Shown here in pieces: positions 38,841-49,400 of a DNA stretch of 64,000 nt. The stretch lies in NCBI GenBank assembly GCA_900120395.1, contig LT635552.1:62001-126000 (forward strand), given 5' to 3'. The first letter of the stretch is position 1; the number at the start of each line of letters is the position of its first letter. This DNA is from Porphyromonadaceae bacterium FC4. Its GTDB lineage: Bacteria > Bacteroidota > Bacteroidia > Bacteroidales > Porphyromonadaceae. The notes under the pieces are model-generated. The model searched no databases and was not told where the DNA came from. It was given only the letters and a program-made list of their open reading frames with translations. A program made the position numbers and the translations under genes.

Positions 38841-41800
38841 TTACTCCCTTGCATAGGTTTTGAAGTGCTCCACCTGCTCCATCACTTGCTCAAAGACTAC
38901 TTTTCTATACTGAGGCGGATAGCTTGCTGCTCGAAGGCAGAAGTATATCTTCTGATTGAGATCTGCACGGATGTTTTGATTGTTGAGCCAGTCGGTAAAC
39001 GACGATTGTACATCGATTAGCTCCTTAATCTTCTTAGCCAATGCCTTGCACTTATCGTTGATGATGAGGGAGCCTACCCGCCTGTCCTCGCCATACACGA
39101 AGTTATGCTCATCTCTGAGGTGCATCAAGATGTCGTAGAAAGCTTTCTCCTCGAAAGTCAAGCCCAGCCCTCTGAAGCTCTCCTTATCTTCACCTAACTG
39201 ATGGAGCAACTCCATCGCCTGCCTCGTGGCTTCATCTATGATGGCAGAGACGGCTTCGCTCTGAGTGGCAGACGCCTCTTCTGCAGAGAGAGCCTCCTTT
39301 CGCTCGTGATAGGCATCCAGCGTTTTACGAAGCAGCTCTTCATACTTCTCAGCTGCTACCTTATTGGTGTTTCTGTATTCTCGGATGGTCTTGCGAAGCA
39401 TCTTGACCAGGAGTTCGAGCCTTGTGGCAGGGAGCTTAATGCTCTTGATCCGCTCGGAAAACTCCGGACTGAATATTTGCTCCTCGACATCGGTATCCAG
39501 GATGCTCACCACGGAGTTGCAGCGCAGAGCTTCCTGTACCATGCGCTCTACCGCTCTATTCATGCTCTCCACATCGTGCTTCTCGCCCGAAGTCTTGCGC
39601 ACATACGACGCCACTGCCATATAGCACTGCGAGAGGGAGAGCTCATCGTGCGAGAGTTCGCCAGAGGGCTGGCAAATATCGTATGCCGCTCTCAGCCGCT
39701 TCACATGAGCTAAGAAGAAGGTCTTGGCGCCCACCTTTTTAGGGGTACCCTTACCACTATCTATATTCAGTGTCTCACTCATCGTAAGGATGTACTCAGC
39801 TGCTTGAGAGAGGCACTCCAACCGTGCCATGGGGGTCGCCTTTTGGTCGGTAAAGGGTGAGAGGTCAAAGCCTGAGAACAGCTGCTTGATAATCTCTAGC
39901 TCAATGCACAGAGCCTCGTGAGCTTGAGCCACATCATCCTCGCTGGGTCCGAAATCATCACCTCCGAAACGACGCATCGCCTCCATCATATTTTTGTGAA
40001 TGCCGATATAGTCAATCACATAGCCAAAGTCCTTGCCGGGGTAGTTGCGATTGACTCGGCTGATGGTCTGTATCAAGGAGTGCTTTTGCAGTGGCTTGTC
40101 GTTGTAGAGATAGGTCAGACAAGGTACATCAAAGCCCGTAATCCACATATCTACTACGATAACGATGCGGAAGTTGCTCTCCGGCATCTTGAAAGCCTCG
40201 TCCATCGCTTTGATACGCTTCTTGTCGCCTAAGTAGTGATACATATCTGCCGCATCATTGCTGCCACGTGTGGCCACCATCGCTATGGTCGGCATGGGGC
40301 TGAGTTTCTGCAGCACCTCTTGGGGCAGGCGACTATCATCGGGCGACTTCCGTTCTTCAAACCATTCCGGGCGAAGCTTCCCAAATTTCTGCAATAATCT
40401 ATAGGCAATCTCTCGCTTACTACAGACGATCATCGCTTTCTGCACCACATCGCTGCGGTTGTCACATGCTTGCGTGTAATGCTCAATGATGTCGGTGGCC
40501 AGGCGTTCTAAGCGTTCGTCATCTCCAAGTATTACCTCCATCGCACTCATGGCCTTCTTGCTCCGAGTGATGTCTTCTTCTGTCGCCCCCTCTTCGGCAC
40601 ACTGCTGATAGTAGGCATCTATCTGTCTTACCTTCTCTGCCTCCAGCGTTACTTTGGCGACACGCGGTATATACTTGATATCTCGGGTGATGTCGTCGGC
40701 AACAGACTGCTGCATCGTGTAGCTGTCCACAATCTGTCCGAAGACTTGGATCGTATCATCAATAGGCGTACCCGTAAAGCCCACGAAGGTAGCATTGGGA
40801 AAGGCGGTACGTAGTAGCTCGGCATAGGGCTTGGTGACAAATGCTCCTAATCTCTCCTCGCTTTTGTCCTTGACCTTGAGCTGAGTATTGAGACGCACTT
40901 GCGTACGGTGGGCTTCGTCCGAGAAGCAAATGATGTTGCGCCGCTCGTTGAGTAACCCCGTCTCTTCACAAAACTTCTGAATGGTACAGATAAAAAAGCC
41001 ACCTGACTTACGTAGGCTCATCTCCTCTTTGAGATCGGCACGGCTCTCTATCACCTTGGCAATTCCGAGTGATAAGAATTCTTCAGACCTCAGGAAGAGC
41101 TTGCCTGCCTGCGTCTGAAGGTCGTCACGATCCACAATCATTACGATGGTGGGCGAACCCAGCTCGGGACAGCGTAGTGAGAGTTGCCGGGCAAGAAACA
41201 TCATTGTATAGGTTTTGCCACAGCCTGTCGCACCGAAGTAAGTACCCCCGCGAGGGTCTCCCTCGGCGTAAGCCCTGAGCACGTGGTCGCGCAGCTGTCT
41301 CGTCGCAAAGAACTGAGGGTAGCGACACACGATTTCCTCCTCTCTATCGCTCTTGGCGTCGGGGAAGTAGACATAGTCTCGCAATATCTCCAGGAAGCGC
41401 TCCGGCTCATACACACCGCGAACGATGGTGCGTACTTGGTTGATTCCGCTCTGGGCAGCCGGGTCTTCGTTGCACACTTTCTTCCAGGCATAGTAATGCT
41501 CATAGGGCGTGTAGGTCGTGCCGAGCTTGGTATTATTCCGTGTGGCATCACTGATACAGGAGAGCGGGCAATACCTCAGGAGATGGGGGATGTCCCGCAT
41601 ATAGCGTGTATGGATTTGCTCGTAGGCACTGGCTATGGAGGCACTGGCATCTGTGGGGTTTTTCAGCTCGAAGATACAGAGCGGTATGCCGTTGACAAAG
41701 AGCAGCACATCGGGGATGCGTATGTCTCCCCCTTGCCCATAGCCCACCTCAAACTGGTTGACTGCACGGAAGCGGTTCCGCTCCACCTCATCGAAGTCTA

Positions 41801-42110
41801 TGTAAGAAATATCGAAAGCCACGCCATCGCACTGTCTTGTATAGCGGTAGCCATCTACAAAGAGATGATAGGTAGCACGAAGTCGATCAAAGTGAGTCTG
41901 TCCACCCGTGTGGCGCAGGTGGTCGATGATATTCGTCACATCGTCGGGCTCTAACTCGGGATGCTGACTTTGGAGGAAACCGGACAAGTCCGCCGTCAGG
42001 AGGAGCTCTTCATTGCTACGATGTAGCTCACCCCCATATGTATAGTCCCATCCCACCTCTTGCAGGAGAGCGATAAGAGCCGCCTCGTATTCGCTTTCGT
42101 AGAACTTCAT
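38841..42110 (-). CDS. hsdR: Type I restriction enzyme, R subunit
   Basis: HsdR provides ATP-driven DNA translocation and cleavage in the R2M2S complex. The 1089-residue protein has an N-terminal nuclease domain with the PD-ExK pattern at PD133-134 and ELK148-150 (IPDVLLFVNGIPLCIFELKN). The helicase part follows, with Walker A GATGCGKT (293-300), DEAH (398-401, CFSDEAHRTQ) and the later motif VDMWITGFDVPCLTYLYNDK. Size and arrangement fit the EcoR124-like branch. It is the last gene of the hsd operon; 185 bp containing three iterons separate it from fic. Confidence 0.95.
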   Translation of the reverse strand: MKFYESEYEAALIALLQEVGWDYTYGGELHRSNEELLLTADLSGFLQSQHPELEPDDVTNIIDHLRHTGGQTHFDRLRATYHLFVDGYRYTRQCDGVAFDISYIDFDEVERNRFRAVNQFEVGYGQGGDIRIPDVLLFVNGIPLCIFELKNPTDASASIASAYEQIHTRYMRDIPHLLRYCPLSCISDATRNNTKLGTTYTPYEHYYAWKKVCNEDPAAQSGINQVRTIVRGVYEPERFLEILRDYVYFPDAKSDREEEIVCRYPQFFATRQLRDHVLRAYAEGDPRGGTYFGATGCGKTYTMMFLARQLSLRCPELGSPTIVMIVDRDDLQTQAGKLFLRSEEFLSLGIAKVIESRADLKEEMSLRKSGGFFICTIQKFCEETGLLNERRNIICFSDEAHRTQVRLNTQLKVKDKSEERLGAFVTKPYAELLRTAFPNATFVGFTGTPIDDTIQVFGQIVDSYTMQQSVADDITRDIKYIPRVAKVTLEAEKVRQIDAYYQQCAEEGATEEDITRSKKAMSAMEVILGDDERLERLATDIIEHYTQACDNRSDVVQKAMIVCSKREIAYRLLQKFGKLRPEWFEERKSPDDSRLPQEVLQKLSPMPTIAMVATRGSNDAADMYHYLGDKKRIKAMDEAFKMPESNFRIVIVVDMWITGFDVPCLTYLYNDKPLQKHSLIQTISRVNRNYPGKDFGYVIDYIGIHKNMMEAMRRFGGDDFGPSEDDVAQAHEALCIELEIIKQLFSGFDLSPFTDQKATPMARLECLSQAAEYILTMSETLNIDSGKGTPKKVGAKTFFLAHVKRLRAAYDICQPSGELSHDELSLSQCYMAVASYVRKTSGEKHDVESMNRAVERMVQEALRCNSVVSILDTDVEEQIFSPEFSERIKSIKLPATRLELLVKMLRKTIREYRNTNKVAAEKYEELLRKTLDAYHERKEALSAEEASATQSEAVSAIIDEATRQAMELLHQLGEDKESFRGLGLTFEEKAFYDILMHLRDEHNFVYGEDRRVGSLIINDKCKALAKKIKELIDVQSSFTDWLNNQNIRADLNQKIYFCLRAASYPPQYRKVVFEQVMEQVEHFKTYARE

Positions 42111-42177
42111 GTTGAATGCGTTGTGTTTACCGGTATCTTTTCAGACTAATAGATAGGGCTATGAGTGCAGACTATAC

Positions 42178-42300
42178 ATGTACCCGAAATACCGTTCTCG
42201 GGTATATATCTGTGCTGACGTGTACCCGAAATAACGATTTTGGGTACATATCCAAGCCAACGTGTACCCGATTTTGCTTTTTGGGGTACACATTCTTATT
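42178..42300. repeat. Three 42-bp iterons, each a hairpin, upstream of hsdR
   Basis: TACCCG arms begin at 42181, 42223 and 42265, exactly 42 bp apart. Each unit is an inverted repeat: TACCCGA/TCGGGTA in unit 1; TACCCGAAAT with ATTTTGGGTA around AACG in unit 2 (10 pairs, one G-T); GTACCC/GGGTAC in unit 3. The array sits 70 bp upstream of the hsdR ATG, in the gap after fic. Confidence 0.9.
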
Positions 42301-43435
42301 GTTGGACAGATTCAATAGTCTCAGTGTTATTTCTCCCGTCAATGTGATGATGAATAAACAAGTCCATCAGTTTTGTATTGATATAATAATTACTTCGTCC
42401 AAATTTCACCTTTTGGAGTAAACCCGTGTCAACAATCATGTCAAGATATTTAGTCGCTGTCTTTCGTTGTACCATCATGTCTTTCTGCATATATTCAATC
42501 TTGGTGTACGGGTGAAAGAATAAGTTGTTTATCAGTTCATGCTTATAACGCCCCCCAAATAAGGGTCGTAACGTGTTTTTATATTCAGACATAAGGACGG
42601 AAATCTGCTTGACAAGTTCTATGGTTTGTACAGCCGTCTCCTCGATGCCTTTGAGCATAAACAATATCCACTGTTCCCATTCCTCAAAATTATTGTCGCC
42701 CTTATCTCTGATAAGCTGAATCAAACGATAGTATTCCCCTTTGTTGTGGGTGATGTATCTACTTAGGTATAGGATGGGCAAATCCAACAGTTCATTGATA
42801 ATCAGATATAGAATAATGAGGATTCTACCTGTCCTGCCATTGCCATCATAGAATGGATGAATACTTTCAAACTGATGGTGAATGATCGCTAACTTTATCA
42901 GTGGATCTAGATCATGAATACCCGGGTCGTTGATATACTGCTCTAGGTTGGACATCAAATTTTCTACCTCTTGATACTCCTGAGGTGGAGTATACACCAC
43001 GTCTCCTTTCGACGATTTTAGTACCGTACCTGGAACTTTTCGAAACCCGGCATTATTATTTTCCAAGCTTTGCTGTATCACTTTGATATCATTGAGTGTA
43101 AGAGCCTTATTTTTACGAGCTCTTTCAAACCCTACAGACATAGCCTCTCTATACAGTAGCACTTCTTTGGCAGCGGCATTGCTGATTTGTCCCTCCATAT
43201 GCAGGTCTGCCTTATACAACTCATCCGAGGTTGTAACAATATTTTCTACGGCCGAACTGTCCAAGGCTTCTTGTAGTACTAAAGTGCTGATCAGAATATT
43301 CTCGTTGGGAATAGTCAGTGCTATTCCTTTCAATTCTGCCAGTCGACGATTGGCGGAATTGACTTGCTTCAATACTTTCTTTGTTTCAAAATCATAAGGA
43401 AGAGGCAATAGTGGTATGTCGTAATGCTTATTCAT
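42296..43435 (-). CDS. Fic-domain protein (predicted AMP-transferase), class II type
   Basis: Fic proteins usually transfer AMP to target proteins. The ATG at 43435 gives 379 residues (a TTG at 43444 adds three). The catalytic motif HPFYDGNGRTGR is intact at 193-204, matching HPFx[DE]GNGRxxR. An N-terminal inhibitory-type motif SSAVEN (60-65) fits [ST]xxxE[GN], which places it in the self-inhibited class II. The C-terminal part (about 300-379) looks like a winged-helix DNA-binding domain (KIEYMQKDMMVQRKTATKYL). It lies between hsdS (12 bp upstream) and hsdR, an insertion seen in some type I systems. Confidence 0.88.
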   Translation of the reverse strand: MNKHYDIPLLPLPYDFETKKVLKQVNSANRRLAELKGIALTIPNENILISTLVLQEALDSSAVENIVTTSDELYKADLHMEGQISNAAAKEVLLYREAMSVGFERARKNKALTLNDIKVIQQSLENNNAGFRKVPGTVLKSSKGDVVYTPPQEYQEVENLMSNLEQYINDPGIHDLDPLIKLAIIHHQFESIHPFYDGNGRTGRILIILYLIINELLDLPILYLSRYITHNKGEYYRLIQLIRDKGDNNFEEWEQWILFMLKGIEETAVQTIELVKQISVLMSEYKNTLRPLFGGRYKHELINNLFFHPYTKIEYMQKDMMVQRKTATKYLDMIVDTGLLQKVKFGRSNYYINTKLMDLFIHHHIDGRNNTETIESVQQ

Positions 43436-43447
43436 ATCTTTCAAATT

Positions 43448-44569
43448 TCAACTATTAATAGCCTTTTGGATTAAGGCGGGGCAGAGCGATGTGAGCCTTT
43501 CGCGCGCTTCTCGAGCAATGTTTTTCGCCTCCTCGATACAATGGTAGAGGTTCACTATAGACTGCTGCACCTCCATCGGGGGGAGAGGAATCTTTATCTC
43601 GGTGAATCTATCCCAATCAAGATTAGAACGGATACTACCATCGCTTAAAAACCAGCCCAGTCTGTCCATCTCAAATCGGTTGAATTGCAAAAACATATAT
43701 TGAGGCAAGATTTTTGAAGTGTCTTTGACTTTGAACGTAGTATACGCAGGCGATACGAGTATTGTTCCCTCATTGCTTTGCAGTGCAATCCTGATGCAAA
43801 CATCACGCCCTGTCTGCATACCGCTAAACACAAAAGTATCTTGCTTCACTAACATGTACTTTCGGTTGTCCAAGTTATTTGTGTCCGCTACAGTTGGCAT
43901 AAATGCTTTATCCTTGTTCACACCACAAAAGGGATAATCCGTTCCCTCGCTGTTCCTCTCGTCCACCTCTTTGATATAGTCGCTGAGGGGGACAGAGGGG
44001 TATTGGCGTTTGCAGTCGACGATAAATGCCTGGCAAGCTTCGGTCAGTGGAGCAATCAAAGCTTCGTTGTCTTCGGCTAAACGCTTCAATCCCTCGTAAG
44101 TCGCCACCAACTCTCGCTGCTCCTCCATACTCGGCAGAAGAATGCGAATGTCACAGAACCTGTCCCAGTCCAAATTGGAACGAATGCTACCATCGCTTAG
44201 AAACCACCCATATCTATCCATCTCAAAACGGATAAATTGCATATACAAAAACAGAGGAGTGAGTTCGTATTTTTTCTTTACTCTGAAAGTCGTATATGCA
44301 GGAGAAATGAGAACTACCTTATCTTCACTCTGCAAAGCTATTCTAATACAAACATCTCGCCCTGTCTGCATACCACTAAACGCAAATGTCCCCTGTGCAA
44401 CCAACTTGTATTTAGTGTTGTCTATGTTATTGGTGTCAGCGACAGTGGGCATAAAGTTTTTGTCCTTATTGATACCACAGAACGGATAGTCAATCCCCTC
44501 TGTGTTGCGATCGTCCACCACCTCGATATAGTCGCCGAGGCGTACCCACTTCGTTTTATTCGCAGTCAT
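43448..44569 (-). CDS. hsdS: Type I restriction enzyme, specificity subunit with duplicated target-recognition domain
   Basis: HsdS tells the methylase and nuclease which DNA to bind, normally through two unlike target-recognition domains (TRDs). The 373-residue chain has TRD1 at about 10-150 and TRD2 at about 194-335, each followed by a helical spacer. Here the two TRDs are close copies: both contain FMPTVADTNN, FSGMQTGRDVCIRIALQS and GWFLSDGSIRSNLDWDRF, with about 70% identity by eye. The start overlaps the hsdM stop by 14 nt. The bipartite target would then be predicted to have matching half-sites. Confidence 0.93.
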   Translation of the reverse strand: MTANKTKWVRLGDYIEVVDDRNTEGIDYPFCGINKDKNFMPTVADTNNIDNTKYKLVAQGTFAFSGMQTGRDVCIRIALQSEDKVVLISPAYTTFRVKKKYELTPLFLYMQFIRFEMDRYGWFLSDGSIRSNLDWDRFCDIRILLPSMEEQRELVATYEGLKRLAEDNEALIAPLTEACQAFIVDCKRQYPSVPLSDYIKEVDERNSEGTDYPFCGVNKDKAFMPTVADTNNLDNRKYMLVKQDTFVFSGMQTGRDVCIRIALQSNEGTILVSPAYTTFKVKDTSKILPQYMFLQFNRFEMDRLGWFLSDGSIRSNLDWDRFTEIKIPLPPMEVQQSIVNLYHCIEEAKNIAREARERLTSLCPALIQKAINS

Positions 44570-46154
44570 AGCCGAGCTGTTGGAGTGCTTTGCGTAGGTT
44601 TTTGTCGTTCTGCTCTTGGCGTTGGAGTAGCGTCCCCACGCTCTGTGCCGTTTGGGTCAGCACTTGATGGTAATCTATGTGGCTATCACGGTCTACAAAC
44701 TCGATGTAGCGACTGGGGACCAGTGAAAAGTCATTGGCTCGCAGTTCGTCTATACCTACCGAGCGATAGAGCTCCGGCTCGGCATAGTGTGCGCCGTCTG
44801 TACCCTCCGCCTGCCAGCCGTGATAGATAGCTACGGCTCGCCGGACTTGCTCCTCGGTAAGCATCACTTTCTTCTTCTGCTCGCCCTTGACGGGGTTGTC
44901 CGTCCAGCTACGCAAATCCATGAACAGCACTTCGCCCTGTCTCGAGCGGAGCCGGCGGTCGTGCCAGCGTCCGCCACGCTTATTTTGGTTGAGTATCCAC
45001 ATCGTGACGGATATATCGGTCGTATAGAAGAGTTCGCGCGGGAGTACGACGATGGCTTCGACTTTGTCCGCCTCGATGAGTTTCTGACGAATGCTTGCAG
45101 CATCGCCATCGCCTAGAGCGCCATTTGCTAGGAGGAAGCCCGCCACACCACGCTTGGGACGCAGCTTCGAGAGCATGTGGAGTATCCAAGCATAGTTGGC
45201 ATTGCCCTCAGGGGGCAAGCCATAGTCTGCCCAGCGGGCATCATGGCTGAGGGAGACATCGTACCACTTCTTGAGATTGAAGGGTGGGTTGGCCATGATG
45301 TAGTCAAAGGTCAAGCCGCGGTGCATATCGTTCGTAAAAGTAGAGGCATTGCGCTCGCCGAGGTGGTGCGAGATACCACGCATAGCAAGATTCATTTTCG
45401 CCAGGCGATAGGTGGCAGGGTCTGCCTCCTGCCCATAGACATTGACCTGCATGATGTCGCCCTGCTTGGCCTCGACATACTTGGCACACTGCACAAACAT
45501 ACCGCCCGAGCCACAGCAAGGGTCGTAAAGTGTGCCATCGAAAGGCTCGACAAAGGCGGCAATCAGCTCTACGATATCGTGGGGCGTGTAGAACTCGCCC
45601 TCCTCCTTGGTGGCATTGATAGCAAAACTCTTGAGAAAGTACTCATAGACCCGCCCGATGAGGTCTCTCTCCGTGCCAAAGGTCTTGTGCGAGATCTTGT
45701 TCACTTCGTCCATCACCTTCTTGATGACATTGGCTTCGAGATTGATACTCGTGAAGAGCCCCAGACGCACACAGCCCCTGAAGGTCTCGCCACTATCCTC
45801 CAGTGCATTCAAAGCATCGTCGAGGGAGGCGTTGAGCTTTGTCGGAGGAAGAAGGATGAGGTTTTCCCAGCGTGCCGAAACAGGCACGAAGGCGACACCA
45901 CTATACATACCAGGCTGGTCGAGGAAGTCTTTTATCTCCTCTTCGTCTGTCATGCCATTGTCGAGACATTGCCGGCGTAGTCTCTGCTGCTCGTCCTCAA
46001 ACTTCTCTCCGATGAAACGAAGGAAGACGAGCGTCAGCAGCAAGTCACGCTTATCATTGAGAGAAGCGTTACTGCGGAGATACTCCCGGCAGTTGAATAG
46101 TATGGTCTCGAGGCTTGGGGTACCTGCCTGTGCTGTTTTCTTTTTCTTCGCCAT
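44556..46154 (-). CDS. hsdM: Type I restriction enzyme, methyltransferase subunit
   Basis: HsdM methylates adenine in the recognised site. The 532-residue protein has an N-terminal helical domain (about 10-150), the SAM-binding motif DPCCGSGGMF (211-220) and the catalytic NPPF (289-292). The nearby TKEEGEFYTPHDIVELIAAF is also typical. It is the first gene of the operon hsdM-hsdS-fic-hsdR. It lies about 180 bp downstream of the rpoC terminator, with no clear promoter box identified. Confidence 0.95.
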   Translation of the reverse strand: MAKKKKTAQAGTPSLETILFNCREYLRSNASLNDKRDLLLTLVFLRFIGEKFEDEQQRLRRQCLDNGMTDEEEIKDFLDQPGMYSGVAFVPVSARWENLILLPPTKLNASLDDALNALEDSGETFRGCVRLGLFTSINLEANVIKKVMDEVNKISHKTFGTERDLIGRVYEYFLKSFAINATKEEGEFYTPHDIVELIAAFVEPFDGTLYDPCCGSGGMFVQCAKYVEAKQGDIMQVNVYGQEADPATYRLAKMNLAMRGISHHLGERNASTFTNDMHRGLTFDYIMANPPFNLKKWYDVSLSHDARWADYGLPPEGNANYAWILHMLSKLRPKRGVAGFLLANGALGDGDAASIRQKLIEADKVEAIVVLPRELFYTTDISVTMWILNQNKRGGRWHDRRLRSRQGEVLFMDLRSWTDNPVKGEQKKKVMLTEEQVRRAVAIYHGWQAEGTDGAHYAEPELYRSVGIDELRANDFSLVPSRYIEFVDRDSHIDYHQVLTQTAQSVGTLLQRQEQNDKNLRKALQQLGYDCE

Positions 46155-46336
46155 AATACTTTAATGGTGTCTATATATTGTGTAGCTATAAAATTACTGA
46201 AATTATCAGATTCCGCCAATCTAGCTTAATCCAAATAGTAGATCGCAGTTTGCCCCCCGCTAGATAGACTCTAGATAGACATTGAAAAGGATGTAAGTAG
46301 GGATGTGCGGGCAGTGGTAGGGGGGGTGGAGGGCAC

Positions 46337-46376
46337 AAAAAAGTCTTGGACCACCCGTGTGGATGATCCAAGACTT
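46337..46376 (-). terminator. Rho-independent terminator after rpoC
   Basis: On the minus strand a 10-bp stem, AAGTCTTGGA (46367-46376) with its complement (46341-46350), is followed by a run of T (46337-46342). It marks the end of the rplK-rpoC unit and separates it from hsdM. Confidence 0.85.
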
Positions 46377-46411
46377 CATTTATTTAGCTTGTATTGGTTC
46401 CTTAGGACAGA

Positions 46412-49400
46412 TTAGTCCTGAGGCATCTCGAAAGGGATGTCGGCATCGTCACCGGCTTCAGCTGTAGCAGCCTTGACCTCTTCGAGTGCTCGGAGTCGTT
46501 GCTCTTCTTTTTTGGAGATAACCACTAGGTCGTCGTACTCGCGAAGACCTGTCCCGGCGGGGATGAGGTGGCCGCAGATGACGTTCTCCTTGAGCGCCTC
46601 GAGCATATCGGTCTTGCCCTCTATGGCAGCGTTGTTGAGCACTTTGGGGGTCTCCTGGAAGGAGGCAGCAGACATGAAGCTCTGGGTCTGCAGTGCAGCC
46701 TTCGTGATTCCCTGGAGAACTTGGTTCGTCGTTGCCGGCATGGCATCACGCACCTCCATAGGGGTGAGGTCCTTGCGGCGGAGCTGACTATTCTCATCGC
46801 GGAGGCGACGCATCGTGATCAGCTGTCCCTCGAAGTAGGTCTCCGAGTCACCGGGGTTGGTAATGACCTTCTTGCCCCAGAGGCGGTCGTTCTCCTCGTT
46901 GACTTCGATCTTGTCCACGAGCTGCTGCTCTAGGAAGTTCGTGTCACCCGGATCGACGATCTCTACCTTTCTCATCATCTGACGTACGATGACCTCAAAG
47001 TGCTTGTCGTTGATTGCCACACCCTGCTTGCGGTAGACGTCCTGCACTCCGTTGACGATGTAGTTCTGAACCGCATTGGGTCCGAGTATCGCCAGGATAT
47101 CAGCCGGAGTAACGGCTCCCTCTGAGAGAGGATCACCGGCACGCACGAAGTCGTTTTCTTGTACCAAAAGCTGGCGGGATAGCGGTACCAAGTACTTGCG
47201 CTCCTCACCCATCTTGCTGGTCACCACCACTTCGCGGTTACCGCGACGGATACGACCGAGCTGGATCTCACCATCGATCTCCGAAACAACAGCGGGGTTG
47301 GTCGGGTTGCGCGCCTCAAAGAGCTCGGTAACACGTGGCAGACCTCCGGTAATGTCACCGGTCTTCATGATCACACGCGGGATCTTAGCCAGGATCTCTC
47401 CTGCCTTGACCTTCGTGTTGTTTTTCTTGACCAGGTGAGCGTTGATGGGAAGGTTGATCGCCTTCAGGATGTTGCCGTCCTTATCTTCGATATTGAGTGC
47501 AGGAGAGAGTTTCTTGTCCTTGCTCTCAATGATGATTCGCTCTTCGTGTACAGAGGAGACGTTGGAGTCGGACTGTATCTGGAAGGTAACGTTTTCGACC
47601 ACATCCTCGTACTTGAGGGTACCATCCACCTCTGCAAGCAGCACGGCGTTGAAGGGGTCAGACTCATATATGATGTCGTCTGCACCCACCTCTGATCCGG
47701 GCTTAGTGTAGAGGATCGCACCGTAGGGGATGTTGGTATTGATCAGGGTCATCTGGGTGTTTTTGTCCACCACACGCATCTCTGCCTGTCGACCGATCAC
47801 GACCATGACGGTCTTGCCGTCCTCACGCTTGTAGTCGACCGTACGGAGTTCGTCGATCTCGAGGATACCATCGTACTTCGCCTTGAAGAAACGCTCAACC
47901 GTATCCGAAGATGCCACACCGCCGGCGTGGAAGGTACGGAGCGTCAGCTGGGTACCCGGCTCTCCAATGGACTGAGCCGCTACCACTCCTACGACTTCGC
48001 CGATCTCGACCGGGCTGTTGTGCGCGAGGTTGCGCCCGTAGCACTTAGCACATACTCCACGCTTGCTCTCGCAAGTGAGTACCGAGCGGATCTCCACCTC
48101 GGTAATCGGGGACTCCTGTATGATCTCTGCTGCCTTTTCGCGGATCTCCTCTCCAGACTTCACGATCAGCTCACCTGTGAGCGGGTGGATGATGTCGTGG
48201 ACGGAGACGCGTCCGAGGATACGCTCGTAGAGGGAAGCAACGACGTTGTTGCCCTCCTTGATCTCTCTGCGAATAATACCGCGGAGTGTACCGCAGTCCT
48301 CCTCCGTGATGATGACGTCCTGTGAGACATCCACCAGTCGACGGGTAAGGTACCCGGCATCGGCGGTCTTGAGGGCGGTATCGGAAAGTCCCTTACGCGC
48401 ACCGTGGGTGGAGATGAAGTACTCGAGCACGGAGAGGCCCTCCTTGAAGTTGGAGAGAATCGGGTTTTCCATGGTCTGAGCTCCTTCGCTACCGCGCTGT
48501 GGCTTTGCCATCAGACCACGAATACCTGAGAGCTGCTGGATCTGGTTGGCAGATCCACGCGCTCCGGAATCCATCATCATGTAGATGGGGTTGAAGCCGT
48601 CGTTGTCGTTCTTGAGCTGGGACATCAGGACAGCGGAGAGGTTGTTGTTCACATTCGTCCAGACGTCAATGATCTGGTTGTACCGCTCGTTGTTGGTGAT
48701 GTTACCGTAGCTGAAGTCCTCCATGATGGTATCTACCTCCTCGTACCCTTCGCTGATCATCTCCTCTTTTTCTTCGGGGATGATGACATCATCGAGGTTG
48801 AAAGATAGACCTGCCTTGTAGGCCATGGTAAAGCCCATATCCTTGATGTCATCCAGGAACTTGGACGTCTTGGCGATACCGCACTCCTTGATCACCTCAC
48901 CAATGATGGTACGGAGTACTTTTTTGCCTACTACATCGTTGATGTAGGGGATGCCCTCCGGTACCACGGAGTTGAACATGAGTCGACCGACTGAGGTCTC
49001 GACAATATGCTCGTACTTATTGCCGTCCTTATCCACATCTTGTATGCGGACATTGATGCGGGCGTGCATAGCTACGTGACCTTCGTGGTAGGCAATCATA
49101 GCCTCGTCCGGTCCGTAGAATGTATGCCCCTGCCCTTTGGCATCCGTGCGGAGCTTAGTGATGTAGTAGAGCCCCAATACCATATCCTGCGAAGGTACGG
49201 TGATCGGGGTGCCGTTTGCGGGGTTGAGGATGTTGTGCGAAGCCAGCATGAGGAACTGCGCCTCCAGGATTGCTTCGTTGCTCAAAGGAAGGTGCACCGC
49301 CATCTGGTCACCGTCGAAGTCGGCGTTGAACGCTGTACATGCCAGTGGGTGAAGCTGAATAGCCTTACCCTCAATCAATCGCGGCTGGAATGCCTGAATA

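Noticed and set aside
42178-42300. CRISPR array or plasmid origin iterons
   Set aside because: Three units of 42 bp with no unique spacers, no cas or rep gene nearby; a regulatory array fits better.
42116-42421. Small plus-strand protein over the iterons
   Set aside because: The sequence is three tandem translations of the 42-bp repeat and overlaps the end of fic.
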